The notes under the pieces were generated by a model. That model worked only from the letters and a program-made list of their open reading frames with translations. It did not search any database and was not told the origin of the DNA. The translations under genes were made by a program, and so were the position numbers. A DNA stretch of 64,000 nt from NCBI GenBank assembly GCA_964564635.1, contig CAZMAR010000004.1, positions 62,001 through 126,000 on the forward strand, in the 5' to 3' direction. How positions within the stretch are numbered: position 1 is the stretch's first letter; every line of letters starts with the position of its first letter. Positions 57,001 through 64,000 of the stretch are shown here, piece after piece. The stretch is from Tepidaquicella sp964564635. Lineage in GTDB: Bacteria; Bacteroidota; Ignavibacteria; Tepidaquicellales; Tepidaquicellaceae.

Positions 57001-60000
57001 TGTTACAATCAATAATAGTAACGGAGTGATGATGAATAATAATTTGACAATTAATCAGACATTAACTTTGACTGCTGGTAATCTTTATATTGGAGATAAT
57101 ACCTTAACTTTAAACGGACAGGTTTCTGTTTCAAATGGTGGTTTATCAGGGGCAAGCAATTCAATTATAATATTCGGTGGGAGTGGCTCGGCTTATTTAC
57201 CTGCTGTGAATTTAAAAAATTTAATTATTAATAGGAGTGAAGGTGTTAATATGGTTGGAAGTGTTACAGTTTTTGATACTTTAACTTTAACAAGTGGAAC
57301 TCTCACTATCGGTAATAAAAATACTCTTACTATAAATTTACTTTCTGTCACAAATGGGAATGTAAACGCAAGTGGAGATTCTGCAACTTTAATATTTAAT
57401 AATTCCAATGCAATTACTCTGCCTAATGGATTCTTTTCGTCTTCGGTATTTAATTTAACTATTTCTGGTTCAGGTGGTATTACATCTCAGGGAGATTTTA
57501 CAATTAATGGGACTCTGAATTTATCTTCTGCAAATCCTTCTGAAACGCAGGGTATTTTACATATGTATGACGGAAGTCAACTAAGAACTTTAACTATGGG
57601 TGCTAATTCAAATACATTAGGAATAGGGGATGTTACTGGTTTTGTAAAGAGAACTTCTTTTAGCCCTAATGTTGAATATACATTTGGAAATCAATTTACA
57701 AAAATAAGTTTTTTACCGGGCGGTACTTATCCTGATAGTATTAAAGTAAAGATTATAATTGGAAATCCACCAATCTGGAAGAGTGATGCGGTTAAGAGAA
57801 TGTATGATTTTGTTCAAAATGGTGGACAAAATTGCATCGCTTCAATTACAACTCATTATCTTGAAAGTGAACTTAACAGAAATGATGAAAAAAATTTAGT
57901 TCAATGGACTTGTTATGCTGATTCCACCCCGCCGGTGGTTTTCGAGTGGGGGCGTTCTAATCAAAATTTTGAGGATAATTGGATTGAGATTTCTAATATT
58001 AATATTGGATATTTTCCAACAAGATTTGGGCAGTTGGAAAATACTTTAGCGAGTTCTGGTTTGCAATATTATACCTGGACGGGTAATGTGAGTTCAGACT
58101 GGAATGTAACTGAGAATTGGAACCCTGTTGGACAGGTTAATCAAACATCTAATGTAATTATTCCTGATGCTGCCACCACACCTAATGACCCAATAATACC
58201 GAATGGCACTGAGATAAGGTCTCTGAAATTGGAAAGTGGTAGCATACTTAATTCAGCAACGGGAGCTCAGATTACAATTAATGGGGGATTGGGAGCCTGG
58301 GTTAATTTCGGTGGTACATTTAACGCCGGTACCAGTACCGTTACATTTACAAATAGTTCTGCAACAGTTGCTGGTGAAAATAATTTTTATAACTTGACAA
58401 TTGCAACCGGTGATACACTCTTTGTAACTGAAAACAGCATAATTAGAATTTCAGGAACTGTTACGAACAATGGAGTATGGAGAACAGTTATTAATGGCCA
58501 CTCTACTATTGAATACAACGGCGGAAATCAAACAATTGTAGTGCCAAATCCTTCTTCGAATAGATATTCACACTTAATTTTAAGCGGAACAGGTACCAAG
58601 ACTATGCCTAATACCCCTTTAAGTACTTATTGCGATTTAATAATTAGAGGTTCTGCGACTGTTAATGCTGGGGCTTCTTTAACGATTGGAGGTGACTTAA
58701 TTGTTGAGGAAGAAGCAACCTTTAACGCAGGTAATTTTAACCATACAATTTATGGTAACTTTGAAAATGCTGGTACAGTGAATTTCCCAGATGGTTATAC
58801 TATAACAATGAAAAGTGACACTGCAAGATACTTAAGTGGAATGTCATCAGTAACTTTCAGTAATTTAACTATTGATAATGCTGCTTATGTAACTATCTTT
58901 GGAAGTGTTTATATTGATAATTTGCTTACTTTACAGAGAGGTAATTTAAATGTTGATATCCCAAGAGACAGTATGGATACCAAAAATCCATTAAAAAGAT
59001 TAAATTCTCTTAAATCAAATCCGTTATTCAACATAGGATCATATTTAAACCTAAAAGGTAGTGTAAATTTGTCATCTAATTCTAAAATAGATGTTACTTC
59101 CTTGAATTCAACAATAGAATTTAACGGAACTAATGCTCAAACAATTCAAAGTGGTCTATTTCACAACAACGAGGTAAACAATCTGATTATAAACAATAGT
59201 TCTGGAATAACCTTAGGCGGAGACTTAACAGTAAATAACGAATTAACACTTAATTCCGGATTACTGAATACAGGTGCATATTCTTTAACTTTTGGGGAAT
59301 ACGCTTCTGACCCTGTTGAAAGTGCCTCAAGCAGAATTGTTGGTACTGCAAAAAAATTGAACATTCCTGTAGGAACCGGTTCAGTTTCTTTCTTAAGTAT
59401 AGAAATTTTGGAAGGTATCGATGATCTTGGTAATGTTTCTATAATTCGAAAGACTGGACCATCTGCTGTTATTGTCGTTGGTCCATATAGTAGTATTCAG
59501 TCTCATTGGAAAGTTGAGTCTGACTATCCTCCAACTGAGGGAAGAACAGTTTCATATAAATGGTTATCAGTATTAGATAATGGGAAGAATTTTTCTGCAA
59601 CAAATCCGGCACAAAATTGGTATAGCACTGATGACGGTAATACCTGGGATACTTTGGGAAGTGAAATTGATGTTTCAAATAGGAACCCAAGAGTGATGAC
59701 ATTTGAGACGACGCATTTCTCTTATTGGGTTGCTTCCGATAAAGAATCGCCATTACCATTGCTACTGAATTCTTTTACCTCTGAAGTCAAAGGTAGAAAT
59801 GTTTTACTCAAGTGGATTACCGAAAATGAAATTAATAATTCTGGCTTTGATATAGAAAGGAAATCAAATAACGGAAACTGGAATAAAATAGGATTTATAA
59901 GTGGAAAAGGTTCTTCAGGGAAGCAAACCAGTTACATTTTTGAAGATAAAAGCTTAAATACAGGAAAATATAATTATAGATTAAAGCAGATTGATAAAAA

Positions 60001-60328
60001 CGGAAACTATGAATATTTTGAGTTGAAGAATGAAGTTGAAATTTTACCACCAACAAAGTTTGAACTTGGACAAAATTATCCAAATCCGTTTAACCCGGTT
60101 ACTAAAATAGATTTTCAATTACCTTTCGACAGTAAAGTAAGTTTAGTAGTTTATGATATTTTAGGTAGGGAAGTTAAAAAAGTAATTTCTGAGGATATGA
60201 AAGCAGGATATTACACAATTGAATTCAACGCTTCAGAACTTTCAACTGGTGTATATTTCTATAGAATTATTACTAAAGCAAAAGAAAAAGAATTTATAGA
60301 AACTAAAAAAATGTTAGTTATTAAATAA
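54080..60328 (+). CDS. Giant T9SS surface protein with beta-helix repeats and an internal G9 tract
   Basis: A 2082-residue exported protein. The signal peptide ends near ITFSQT (residue 25). Residues about 30-870 are right-handed beta-helix-like, rich in Asn, Ser, Thr and Gly (NNTISNNDI, NNYTISDNSIYDT, GNYIGG). Two similar units lie at about 380-445: VTNVTLVGSGSGYTTAPVIT and VTSITLISGGSGYTSTPYV. From about 872 (WQGNTSSNFGTASNWS) and again from about 1332 (YTWTGNVSSDWNVTENWN) long strand-repeat regions follow. A fibronectin-III-like part (LLNSFTSEVKGRNVLLKW...) precedes the final T9SS type A sorting domain (LGQNYPNPFNPVTKIDF). An in-frame run of nine G at 55213-55221 lies near residue 379. It is probably an adhesin or surface-layer-like protein. 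Confidence 0.88.
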   Translation: MKKSIILLFLLAIIIANSNITFSQTIRTVGGAGANYSTLKDAFDAINNGSITGTIVLQLTGSTTETNAITLNASGTGGANYSSITIYPTVSNVVISAELNTNMIYLNGADNVTFDGRINQSGSDKNLTIVNTSTGTSATTFRLINSAVNNVISYCTIKGSGTNGALGIITISTANTGNGNDNNTISNNDITSSSAGRARNGIYSAGTPGRDNDYNVISNNNIYNVFSPDGNSYAIYLYSYSNNYTISDNSIYDTTTVAPSGSYNYNGIRVQTNSNNTVSGNYIGGSQPQCGGTAMTINANYPHYFCGIYISGGSSGASLVQYNVIKNINYTSTQANPFDGIFINTGNVDVYYNTIGSTDENNSIVVNTPCASAYATVSGGGVTNVTLVGSGSGYTTAPVITFSGGGASQPAQAVANISNGVVTSITLISGGSGYTSTPYVLFDGATYSTTHGIIQNSGGTVNVSYNNIGGITTVGSTTYSHGFEGIYVRSGGGITTINNNLFGSLYIENSIYVSATAQNSLQKQDIYGIYSASTNTTTISGNTVANLTNNYTGNSSATRSRGIQTIAGTNTITNNTVWNIKTSSGQTSTKSAASLIGISQTASTSGTTQIVTGNTVYNLYNINSSAVSYYISGIYFVAPTSGTNIVANNFIHSIYPSSSSTNADIDGITLNGGSIYCYNNIISLGNGISTGYKINGIWDENGTNCSSYIYFNTVYIGGTVSSGTTSYTASIWSNQSGTTRNYRNNIFANGRTGGSGGYHLSIYLVNITNLTIDYNDYYNAAETLGRIGSNPKNNLTVWRQATGQDANSTDINPNFTNSSGTTADDYYASASLPAANNTGINTDYKGNARASTPQMGALELNIIYVWQGNTSSNFGTASNWSVNMVPPDGANISFASSPANDCVLDQNRVVGKITNSQSSKKLVVNGYQLTIKGELDFSNGAQIDATTSNSTVVFNGTSLQDVPSGTFVNNTLNNVTINNSNGVMMNNNLTINQTLTLTAGNLYIGDNTLTLNGQVSVSNGGLSGASNSIIIFGGSGSAYLPAVNLKNLIINRSEGVNMVGSVTVFDTLTLTSGTLTIGNKNTLTINLLSVTNGNVNASGDSATLIFNNSNAITLPNGFFSSSVFNLTISGSGGITSQGDFTINGTLNLSSANPSETQGILHMYDGSQLRTLTMGANSNTLGIGDVTGFVKRTSFSPNVEYTFGNQFTKISFLPGGTYPDSIKVKIIIGNPPIWKSDAVKRMYDFVQNGGQNCIASITTHYLESELNRNDEKNLVQWTCYADSTPPVVFEWGRSNQNFEDNWIEISNINIGYFPTRFGQLENTLASSGLQYYTWTGNVSSDWNVTENWNPVGQVNQTSNVIIPDAATTPNDPIIPNGTEIRSLKLESGSILNSATGAQITINGGLGAWVNFGGTFNAGTSTVTFTNSSATVAGENNFYNLTIATGDTLFVTENSIIRISGTVTNNGVWRTVINGHSTIEYNGGNQTIVVPNPSSNRYSHLILSGTGTKTMPNTPLSTYCDLIIRGSATVNAGASLTIGGDLIVEEEATFNAGNFNHTIYGNFENAGTVNFPDGYTITMKSDTARYLSGMSSVTFSNLTIDNAAYVTIFGSVYIDNLLTLQRGNLNVDIPRDSMDTKNPLKRLNSLKSNPLFNIGSYLNLKGSVNLSSNSKIDVTSLNSTIEFNGTNAQTIQSGLFHNNEVNNLIINNSSGITLGGDLTVNNELTLNSGLLNTGAYSLTFGEYASDPVESASSRIVGTAKKLNIPVGTGSVSFLSIEILEGIDDLGNVSIIRKTGPSAVIVVGPYSSIQSHWKVESDYPPTEGRTVSYKWLSVLDNGKNFSATNPAQNWYSTDDGNTWDTLGSEIDVSNRNPRVMTFETTHFSYWVASDKESPLPLLLNSFTSEVKGRNVLLKWITENEINNSGFDIERKSNNGNWNKIGFISGKGSSGKQTSYIFEDKSLNTGKYNYRLKQIDKNGNYEYFELKNEVEILPPTKFELGQNYPNPFNPVTKIDFQLPFDSKVSLVVYDILGREVKKVISEDMKAGYYTIEFNASELSTGVYFYRIITKAKEKEFIETKKMLVIK
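55213..55221 (+). repeat. Homopolymeric G9 tract inside the giant surface protein
   Basis: Nine consecutive G residues within codons TCG GGG GGG GGT, in an AT-rich genome. Loss of one G gives TAA two codons later; gain of one gives TAG after about nine codons. Either would cut the protein near residue 380-390. Confidence 0.95.
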
Positions 60329-60353
60329 AAAGTTATTTTTTCTTGCACTTAAA

Positions 60354-60382
60354 AAAAGGGGCGTATTGGGTACGCCCCTTTT
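60354..60382 (+). terminator. Rho-independent terminator after the giant T9SS gene
   Basis: Perfect 12-base stem AAAAGGGGCGTA (60354-60365) and TACGCCCCTTTT (60371-60382) with a 5-base loop. The A-run on the left and T-run on the right allow either direction. It follows the stop at 60328 by 25 bases. Confidence 0.9.
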
Positions 60383-60704
60383 AGTATTATAAAAATTGAA
60401 ATTCTTTTATTTCCCGACTTTCGCAACAATAACTAAAAATTACTTTTAAGTAAGTGAGTGATAAATACGCTTATAAGTCACAAAAGTTCCTTCCATTATT
60501 GATCATTTTATCCTGAAAAAGAAAATCGTCCCTCTTTTCTTATTGTTGTTTATAATCTTTAATAACAAAGGAAACATTAGTTTAATTATTTGTAATACTT
60601 TAAATTATTTGAAATAAAATCCAATTATATATTTATAACCTATTTTTCATTGTAAATTTTCATTATAAGAATTAAATTAAATGTTTTAAATAATCAATTT
60701 TAAA
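60383..60704. other. Intergenic, leader region of tig
   Basis: About 320 AT-rich bases between the terminator and tig. No gene, repeat or clear RNA structure was seen. The promoter of tig-clpP should lie here but I could not fix it. Confidence 0.5.
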
Positions 60705-62036
60705 GTGAATATAAATATTATTGATAAAGGAAACTGTAAAAAAGAGTTTCAGGTTGTTCTTAGCAGTGAGGAGTTGGAAAATTATTTTGAAAAAGCTTAT
60801 ATAGAGTATGGTAAGGATTTGCGTGTGGATGGCTTCAGAAAAGGTAAAGCGCCTTTGCATATTATAAAGCGGAGATTCGGTGAACAAATTAGAAATCTTG
60901 CTATTTCTGATTTTGTACCAAATGAAGTTTTCAATGAATATGTAAGAGCGAATAGGATTAATGTTATTGGTAATTCAAGACTCATCAATATGGAGAAAAA
61001 AGATGATGAGAGTGTGAGTTACAGTATAGAATATGAATATATGCCAGATGTAGAACTGGTTAATTATAAAGGAATTGAAGTTACAAAAGAAAAATATATT
61101 GTTGATGATACAACGATTGATGAAGAGTATGAAAATTTAATGCTTAAGTATTCAACAAGAGCAATGGATGCACAGGTGCTTGATAATAAATATATTGTCA
61201 CCATAGATTTACAGGCTCTTGACAGTGCTGGAACTATTCTTATTGGCGAATCTGCAAAAGATATTGAGATATATGTTGGTAGTGACGGATTGAGTGAGAA
61301 TTTATATCAGGCAATAAAAGATATAAAAGAAGGGGAAGAAAAAGTTGTCGAATTACCAGTAACTAAATCTGAAGATTTGCAATCCACATCTGGTAACAAA
61401 ATGCAACTTTATAAATTAACCTGCAAAAAAGTTGAGAAAATTGTTTATCCTGAACTTAATGAGGAATTTTTCAAGAAATTAACCGGAAAAGATGATATAA
61501 AAACTCAGGACGATTTTAAGAAATATCTTAAGGAAGAAATACAGGCTTATTATGACGAAGTTAGTCAGGAGAACTTGGAATTTTCAATTATTCAGGAAAT
61601 AGTGAAATTAAACGATGTAAAAATTCCCGACACTTATGTTGAAAGTGTACTTGATTCAAAGTATGAAGAATATTTAAACCATTTAAATGAACATCATAAA
61701 GATAAACAGCCAAAGTCAAAGGAGGAGTTTGTTAAAGAAAACAGACCTGACACGATTTTCAACCTGAAATGGTTTTTAATCAGTGAGAAAATCATTGAGC
61801 AGGAGAATATGAAAGTTACAGATGATGATTTTAAAAAACTTGCAGAAAAAGAAATTAAGAAGCTTCCGGTAAAAATAGAGCTTGATAAACTTATTGAAAT
61901 ATATAAAAACGATGAAAGGAGTAAGAGTCGGGCACTTGATAATAAACTGATGAATTTTCTTGTAGATAACTCTAAAATTACTGTTAAAGAGAAACCTTTA
62001 AGAACTGAAGAAAAACAAAATAAAATAATAGAATAA
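60705..62036 (+). CDS. tig: Trigger factor chaperone
   Basis: A 443-residue protein starting at GTG 60705. The ribosome-docking loop motif GFRKGKAP is at about residue 42, within VDGFRKGKAPLHIIKRRFG. The middle (about 150-245) is the FKBP-like PPIase domain in a reduced form (TIDLQALDSAGTIL, GLSENLYQAIKDIKEGEEK), and the C-terminal half is the helical chaperone body. It binds nascent chains at the ribosome exit. clpP follows after 2 bases, the classical tig-clpP order. Confidence 0.93.
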   Translation: MNINIIDKGNCKKEFQVVLSSEELENYFEKAYIEYGKDLRVDGFRKGKAPLHIIKRRFGEQIRNLAISDFVPNEVFNEYVRANRINVIGNSRLINMEKKDDESVSYSIEYEYMPDVELVNYKGIEVTKEKYIVDDTTIDEEYENLMLKYSTRAMDAQVLDNKYIVTIDLQALDSAGTILIGESAKDIEIYVGSDGLSENLYQAIKDIKEGEEKVVELPVTKSEDLQSTSGNKMQLYKLTCKKVEKIVYPELNEEFFKKLTGKDDIKTQDDFKKYLKEEIQAYYDEVSQENLEFSIIQEIVKLNDVKIPDTYVESVLDSKYEEYLNHLNEHHKDKQPKSKEEFVKENRPDTIFNLKWFLISEKIIEQENMKVTDDDFKKLAEKEIKKLPVKIELDKLIEIYKNDERSKSRALDNKLMNFLVDNSKITVKEKPLRTEEKQNKIIE

Positions 62037-62038
62037 AA

Positions 62039-62716
62039 ATGGATTTCACAAGCATTATTAAAAAAAATGATAATTTCATTCAAAAGGGACTGGATGAAGT
62101 TCAAAAAATTAAAAACCAATTGGTGCCAATTGTGGTTGAATCTACAGCCAGAGGAGAAAGAGCCTATGATATTTATTCAAGGTTATTGAAAGAGAGAGTA
62201 GTGTTTCTTGGTACTCCGATTTTTGATGAAGTTTCTTCTTTGATTGTTGCACAGCTACTTTTTCTTGAATACGAAGACCCTGATAAAGACATAGCCCTTT
62301 ATATTAATACTCCTGGTGGAAGTATTTCTGCCGGATTGGCAATTTACGATACTATGAATTATATAAGATCTGATGTTTCTACTATCTGTGTTGGAATGGC
62401 AGCTTCTATGGGTCAGATATTACTTACGGGTGGAGCCAGTGGAAAAAGAATAGCACTTCCGCACTCAAAAATTATGATGCACCAGCCGATTGGTGGCGCT
62501 CAGGGACAGGCTACCGATATTGAGATTTATACAAAAGAAATGTTAAGGACAAGAGAAACTATTTATAAGATTATTTCTAAACACACAGGAAAACCGATAG
62601 AACAAATTGCAAAAGATGCGGAAAGAGATAAATATATGACTGCTGAAGAAGCGAAAGAATATGGACTAATTGATATGATATTTACCAAAAGGGAAAAACC
62701 CAAAGGAAAAAATTAA
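62039..62716 (+). CDS. clpP: ATP-dependent Clp protease proteolytic subunit
   Basis: A 225-residue serine protease. The triad is Ser123 in GMAASMGQ, His148 in IMMHQP and Asp197 in AERDKYM, and YINTPGGSISAGLAIYDTM is also typical. The N-terminus is about 25 residues longer than in E. coli ClpP, probably a propeptide. It works with ClpX or ClpA/C; clpX, often next to clpP, is not the next gene here. Confidence 0.96.
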   Translation: MDFTSIIKKNDNFIQKGLDEVQKIKNQLVPIVVESTARGERAYDIYSRLLKERVVFLGTPIFDEVSSLIVAQLLFLEYEDPDKDIALYINTPGGSISAGLAIYDTMNYIRSDVSTICVGMAASMGQILLTGGASGKRIALPHSKIMMHQPIGGAQGQATDIEIYTKEMLRTRETIYKIISKHTGKPIEQIAKDAERDKYMTAEEAKEYGLIDMIFTKREKPKGKN

Positions 62717-62774
62717 TTTAATTTGAATTTTTTATTTAAACTAATTTGATTTTAAATAATAATTTTTAAATAAT

Positions 62775-64000
62775 ATGAATTTTAAAATTTTTAATAGAAT
62801 TGTTGCTGCAGTTGTATTTATAATCTCTTCTGTCGTTTTTGTAATGACTGTACAGCCAACAATGTCTCTATGGGACTGTGGTGAGTTCCTTGCGTGTGCT
62901 TATACAATGGGAGTTCCACATCCTCCTGGGGCGCCGTTGCATATCTTGGTTGGAAGAATTTTTACTATGATTCCTTTTGCTGCTGATATTGGGTTAAGAA
63001 TGAATTTACTATCGGTTTTCTCAAGTTCCCTTACCGTGTTATTATTATATTTGATTTCTGTTCGCTTAATAATTAATTGGAGAGGAAAACCAGAAACTGT
63101 TCTTGACTATATAATAGTTACTATACCTTCTGCTATTGGTGCGTTGTCTTTATCTTTTAGTGATTCTTTCTGGTTTAATGCAATGGAAGCTGAAGTTTAT
63201 GGTTTTGGTACTTTACTTTTAGCATTGGGTATATATTTACTTGTATTATGGTGGGATAAGGCTGATGTTAAAGGTAGCGATAAATATTTACTGTTCGTGG
63301 CATATCTATCGGGGCTTGCTCTCGGTATTCACCTTCTGGTTGTTCAGGTTATATTTCTTGCTGGTCTGTTTTTCTATTTCAGAAGATTTAAATTTGAATG
63401 GAAAAGTTTTTTTGTTGCCATTATTTTTTCAATGATTGTTTTCTTTATTTTCTATCCCGGAATAACTAAAAAATTCCCAAGTTTAATTTCTTCCAGTCCA
63501 ACTTTAATTGGCCTTTTTATAATAATTGTACTTGCGATTTCAGCAATTTATGCATATAAAGAAGGTCAAAAAATTTTAACATTTGCTCTTCTTGCTTTAT
63601 TTCTTGCAATAATGGGCTACTCAACCTATCTCTCCGTACTGATGCGAGCAAATGTAACCAATCTGCCCGTAAATAATAATGCTCCAGCAACTATTGAAAG
63701 ATTATTATCTTACCTTAATAGAGAACAATATGGTGAGCAACCACTTTTCCTACCAAGAAGATATTCCAAAGACCCGATGCACGAACGCACATGGGACCCG
63801 AAATTATATAGCAGTGATTTTGATTTTATGTTCAAATATCAAATTTACGAAATGTATATAAGATATTTACTCTGGCAATATGTCGGAAGACAGGGATATG
63901 ATCAGGGTGATGGCTGGGATTTCAGTAAGTTTTATGCTATTCCCTTTTTCCTTGGGCTCTGGGGTGTAATATATCATTTTTATAAGCACAAGAAACTGGC
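62775..64000 (+). CDS. DUF2723 polytopic membrane protein, N-terminal part
   Basis: ATG 62775 opens a frame that runs to the window edge, 408 residues seen. After a first membrane helix comes the DUF2723 signature SLWDCGEFLACAYTMGVPHPPGAPLH, then at least eight more hydrophobic segments and a non-membrane stretch from about 305 (RANVTNLPVNNNAP, EQPLFLPRRYSKDP). Relatives in Bacteroidota are long membrane proteins with GT-C-like topology, and the WDCGEF acidic motif suits a polyprenyl-sugar glycosyltransferase; the exact reaction is not certain. Confidence 0.9.
   Translation, partial: MNFKIFNRIVAAVVFIISSVVFVMTVQPTMSLWDCGEFLACAYTMGVPHPPGAPLHILVGRIFTMIPFAADIGLRMNLLSVFSSSLTVLLLYLISVRLIINWRGKPETVLDYIIVTIPSAIGALSLSFSDSFWFNAMEAEVYGFGTLLLALGIYLLVLWWDKADVKGSDKYLLFVAYLSGLALGIHLLVVQVIFLAGLFFYFRRFKFEWKSFFVAIIFSMIVFFIFYPGITKKFPSLISSSPTLIGLFIIIVLAISAIYAYKEGQKILTFALLALFLAIMGYSTYLSVLMRANVTNLPVNNNAPATIERLLSYLNREQYGEQPLFLPRRYSKDPMHERTWDPKLYSSDFDFMFKYQIYEMYIRYLLWQYVGRQGYDQGDGWDFSKFYAIPFFLGLWGVIYHFYKHKKL

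Noticed and set aside
54080..60328. CRISPR-like or tandem DNA repeats in the giant gene
   Set aside because: The repeats are at the protein level (beta-helix and strand repeats); the DNA shows no regular identical units with spacers.
61694..62119. 141-codon minus frame across the tig/clpP junction
   Set aside because: Antisense to two certain genes; low-complexity Ser/Leu/Phe composition.

Overview
The window is an AT-rich bacterial chromosome segment, probably from the Ignavibacteria/Kapabacteria side of the Bacteroidota-Chlorobiota group. Three proteins end in a type IX secretion (T9SS) type A sorting domain with the YQNYPNPFNPVT-like motif common in that group. Most genes have AT-rich leaders without a clear Shine-Dalgarno, TTG and GTG starts are frequent, and one promoter-like element (TTG-N20-TAGTTTAG) resembles the Bacteroidota pattern. 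I saw no insertion sequence, CRISPR array, rRNA or prophage.

Layout. (1) 1-6.4 kb: the tail of a T9SS cargo gene with a strong terminator, then two divergent secreted S9-family peptidases. (2) 6.5-24.7 kb: a dense plus-strand block. It holds a GlcD-like oxidase, a thioesterase, nadC, a lipoprotein, a polysaccharide flippase, a membrane protein, namZ (DUF1343), a Ser/Thr kinase, a CapA-like lipoprotein, a cold-shock protein, ybeY, a DUF494 gene, topA, a Xer recombinase, prfB with a programmed +1 frameshift, a LolC/E-like permease, a lone rpsR and a secreted nuclease. (3) 24.7-27.3 kb, minus strand: a partner-switching set (SpoIIE-type phosphatase, anti-sigma kinase, STAS antagonist). (4) 27.5-34.9 kb: anmK, a short-chain dehydrogenase, an epimerase and an aldehyde-dehydrogenase homologue lacking the usual catalytic Cys, convergent with mutL and ftsY. 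(5) 35.1-45.6 kb: an accessory region of low coding density. It contains a BNR-repeat T9SS protein, two small secreted proteins, several decayed reading frames, a three-gene operon of unknown function (a possible sigma-like protein, a small cytoplasmic protein, and a Lon-like domain-TM-FG-GAP protein), a 6S-RNA-like hairpin RNA and a degenerate receiver protein. (6) 45.6-53.3 kb: an ABC-F ATPase, an outer-membrane barrel, an MBL hydrolase, a sodium:solute symporter, priA and tRNA-Arg(TCG). (7) 54.1-60.3 kb: a 2082-residue T9SS surface protein with an in-frame G9 tract. (8) 60.7-64 kb: tig, clpP and the start of a DUF2723 membrane protein that runs off the window.

How the parts fit. Housekeeping genes sit in tight plus-strand runs with short overlaps (thioesterase/GlcD, topA/xer, symporter/priA, mutL/ftsY). 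namZ and anmK suggest cell-wall sugar recovery. The Ser/Thr kinase and a lipoprotein four genes upstream share the same exported domain, so they may sense or bind the same thing. The main candidates for undescribed biology are the 41.0-44.4 kb operon, the shared kinase/lipoprotein ectodomain, the 6S-like RNA and the G9 tract, which would truncate the giant surface protein on slippage in either direction.
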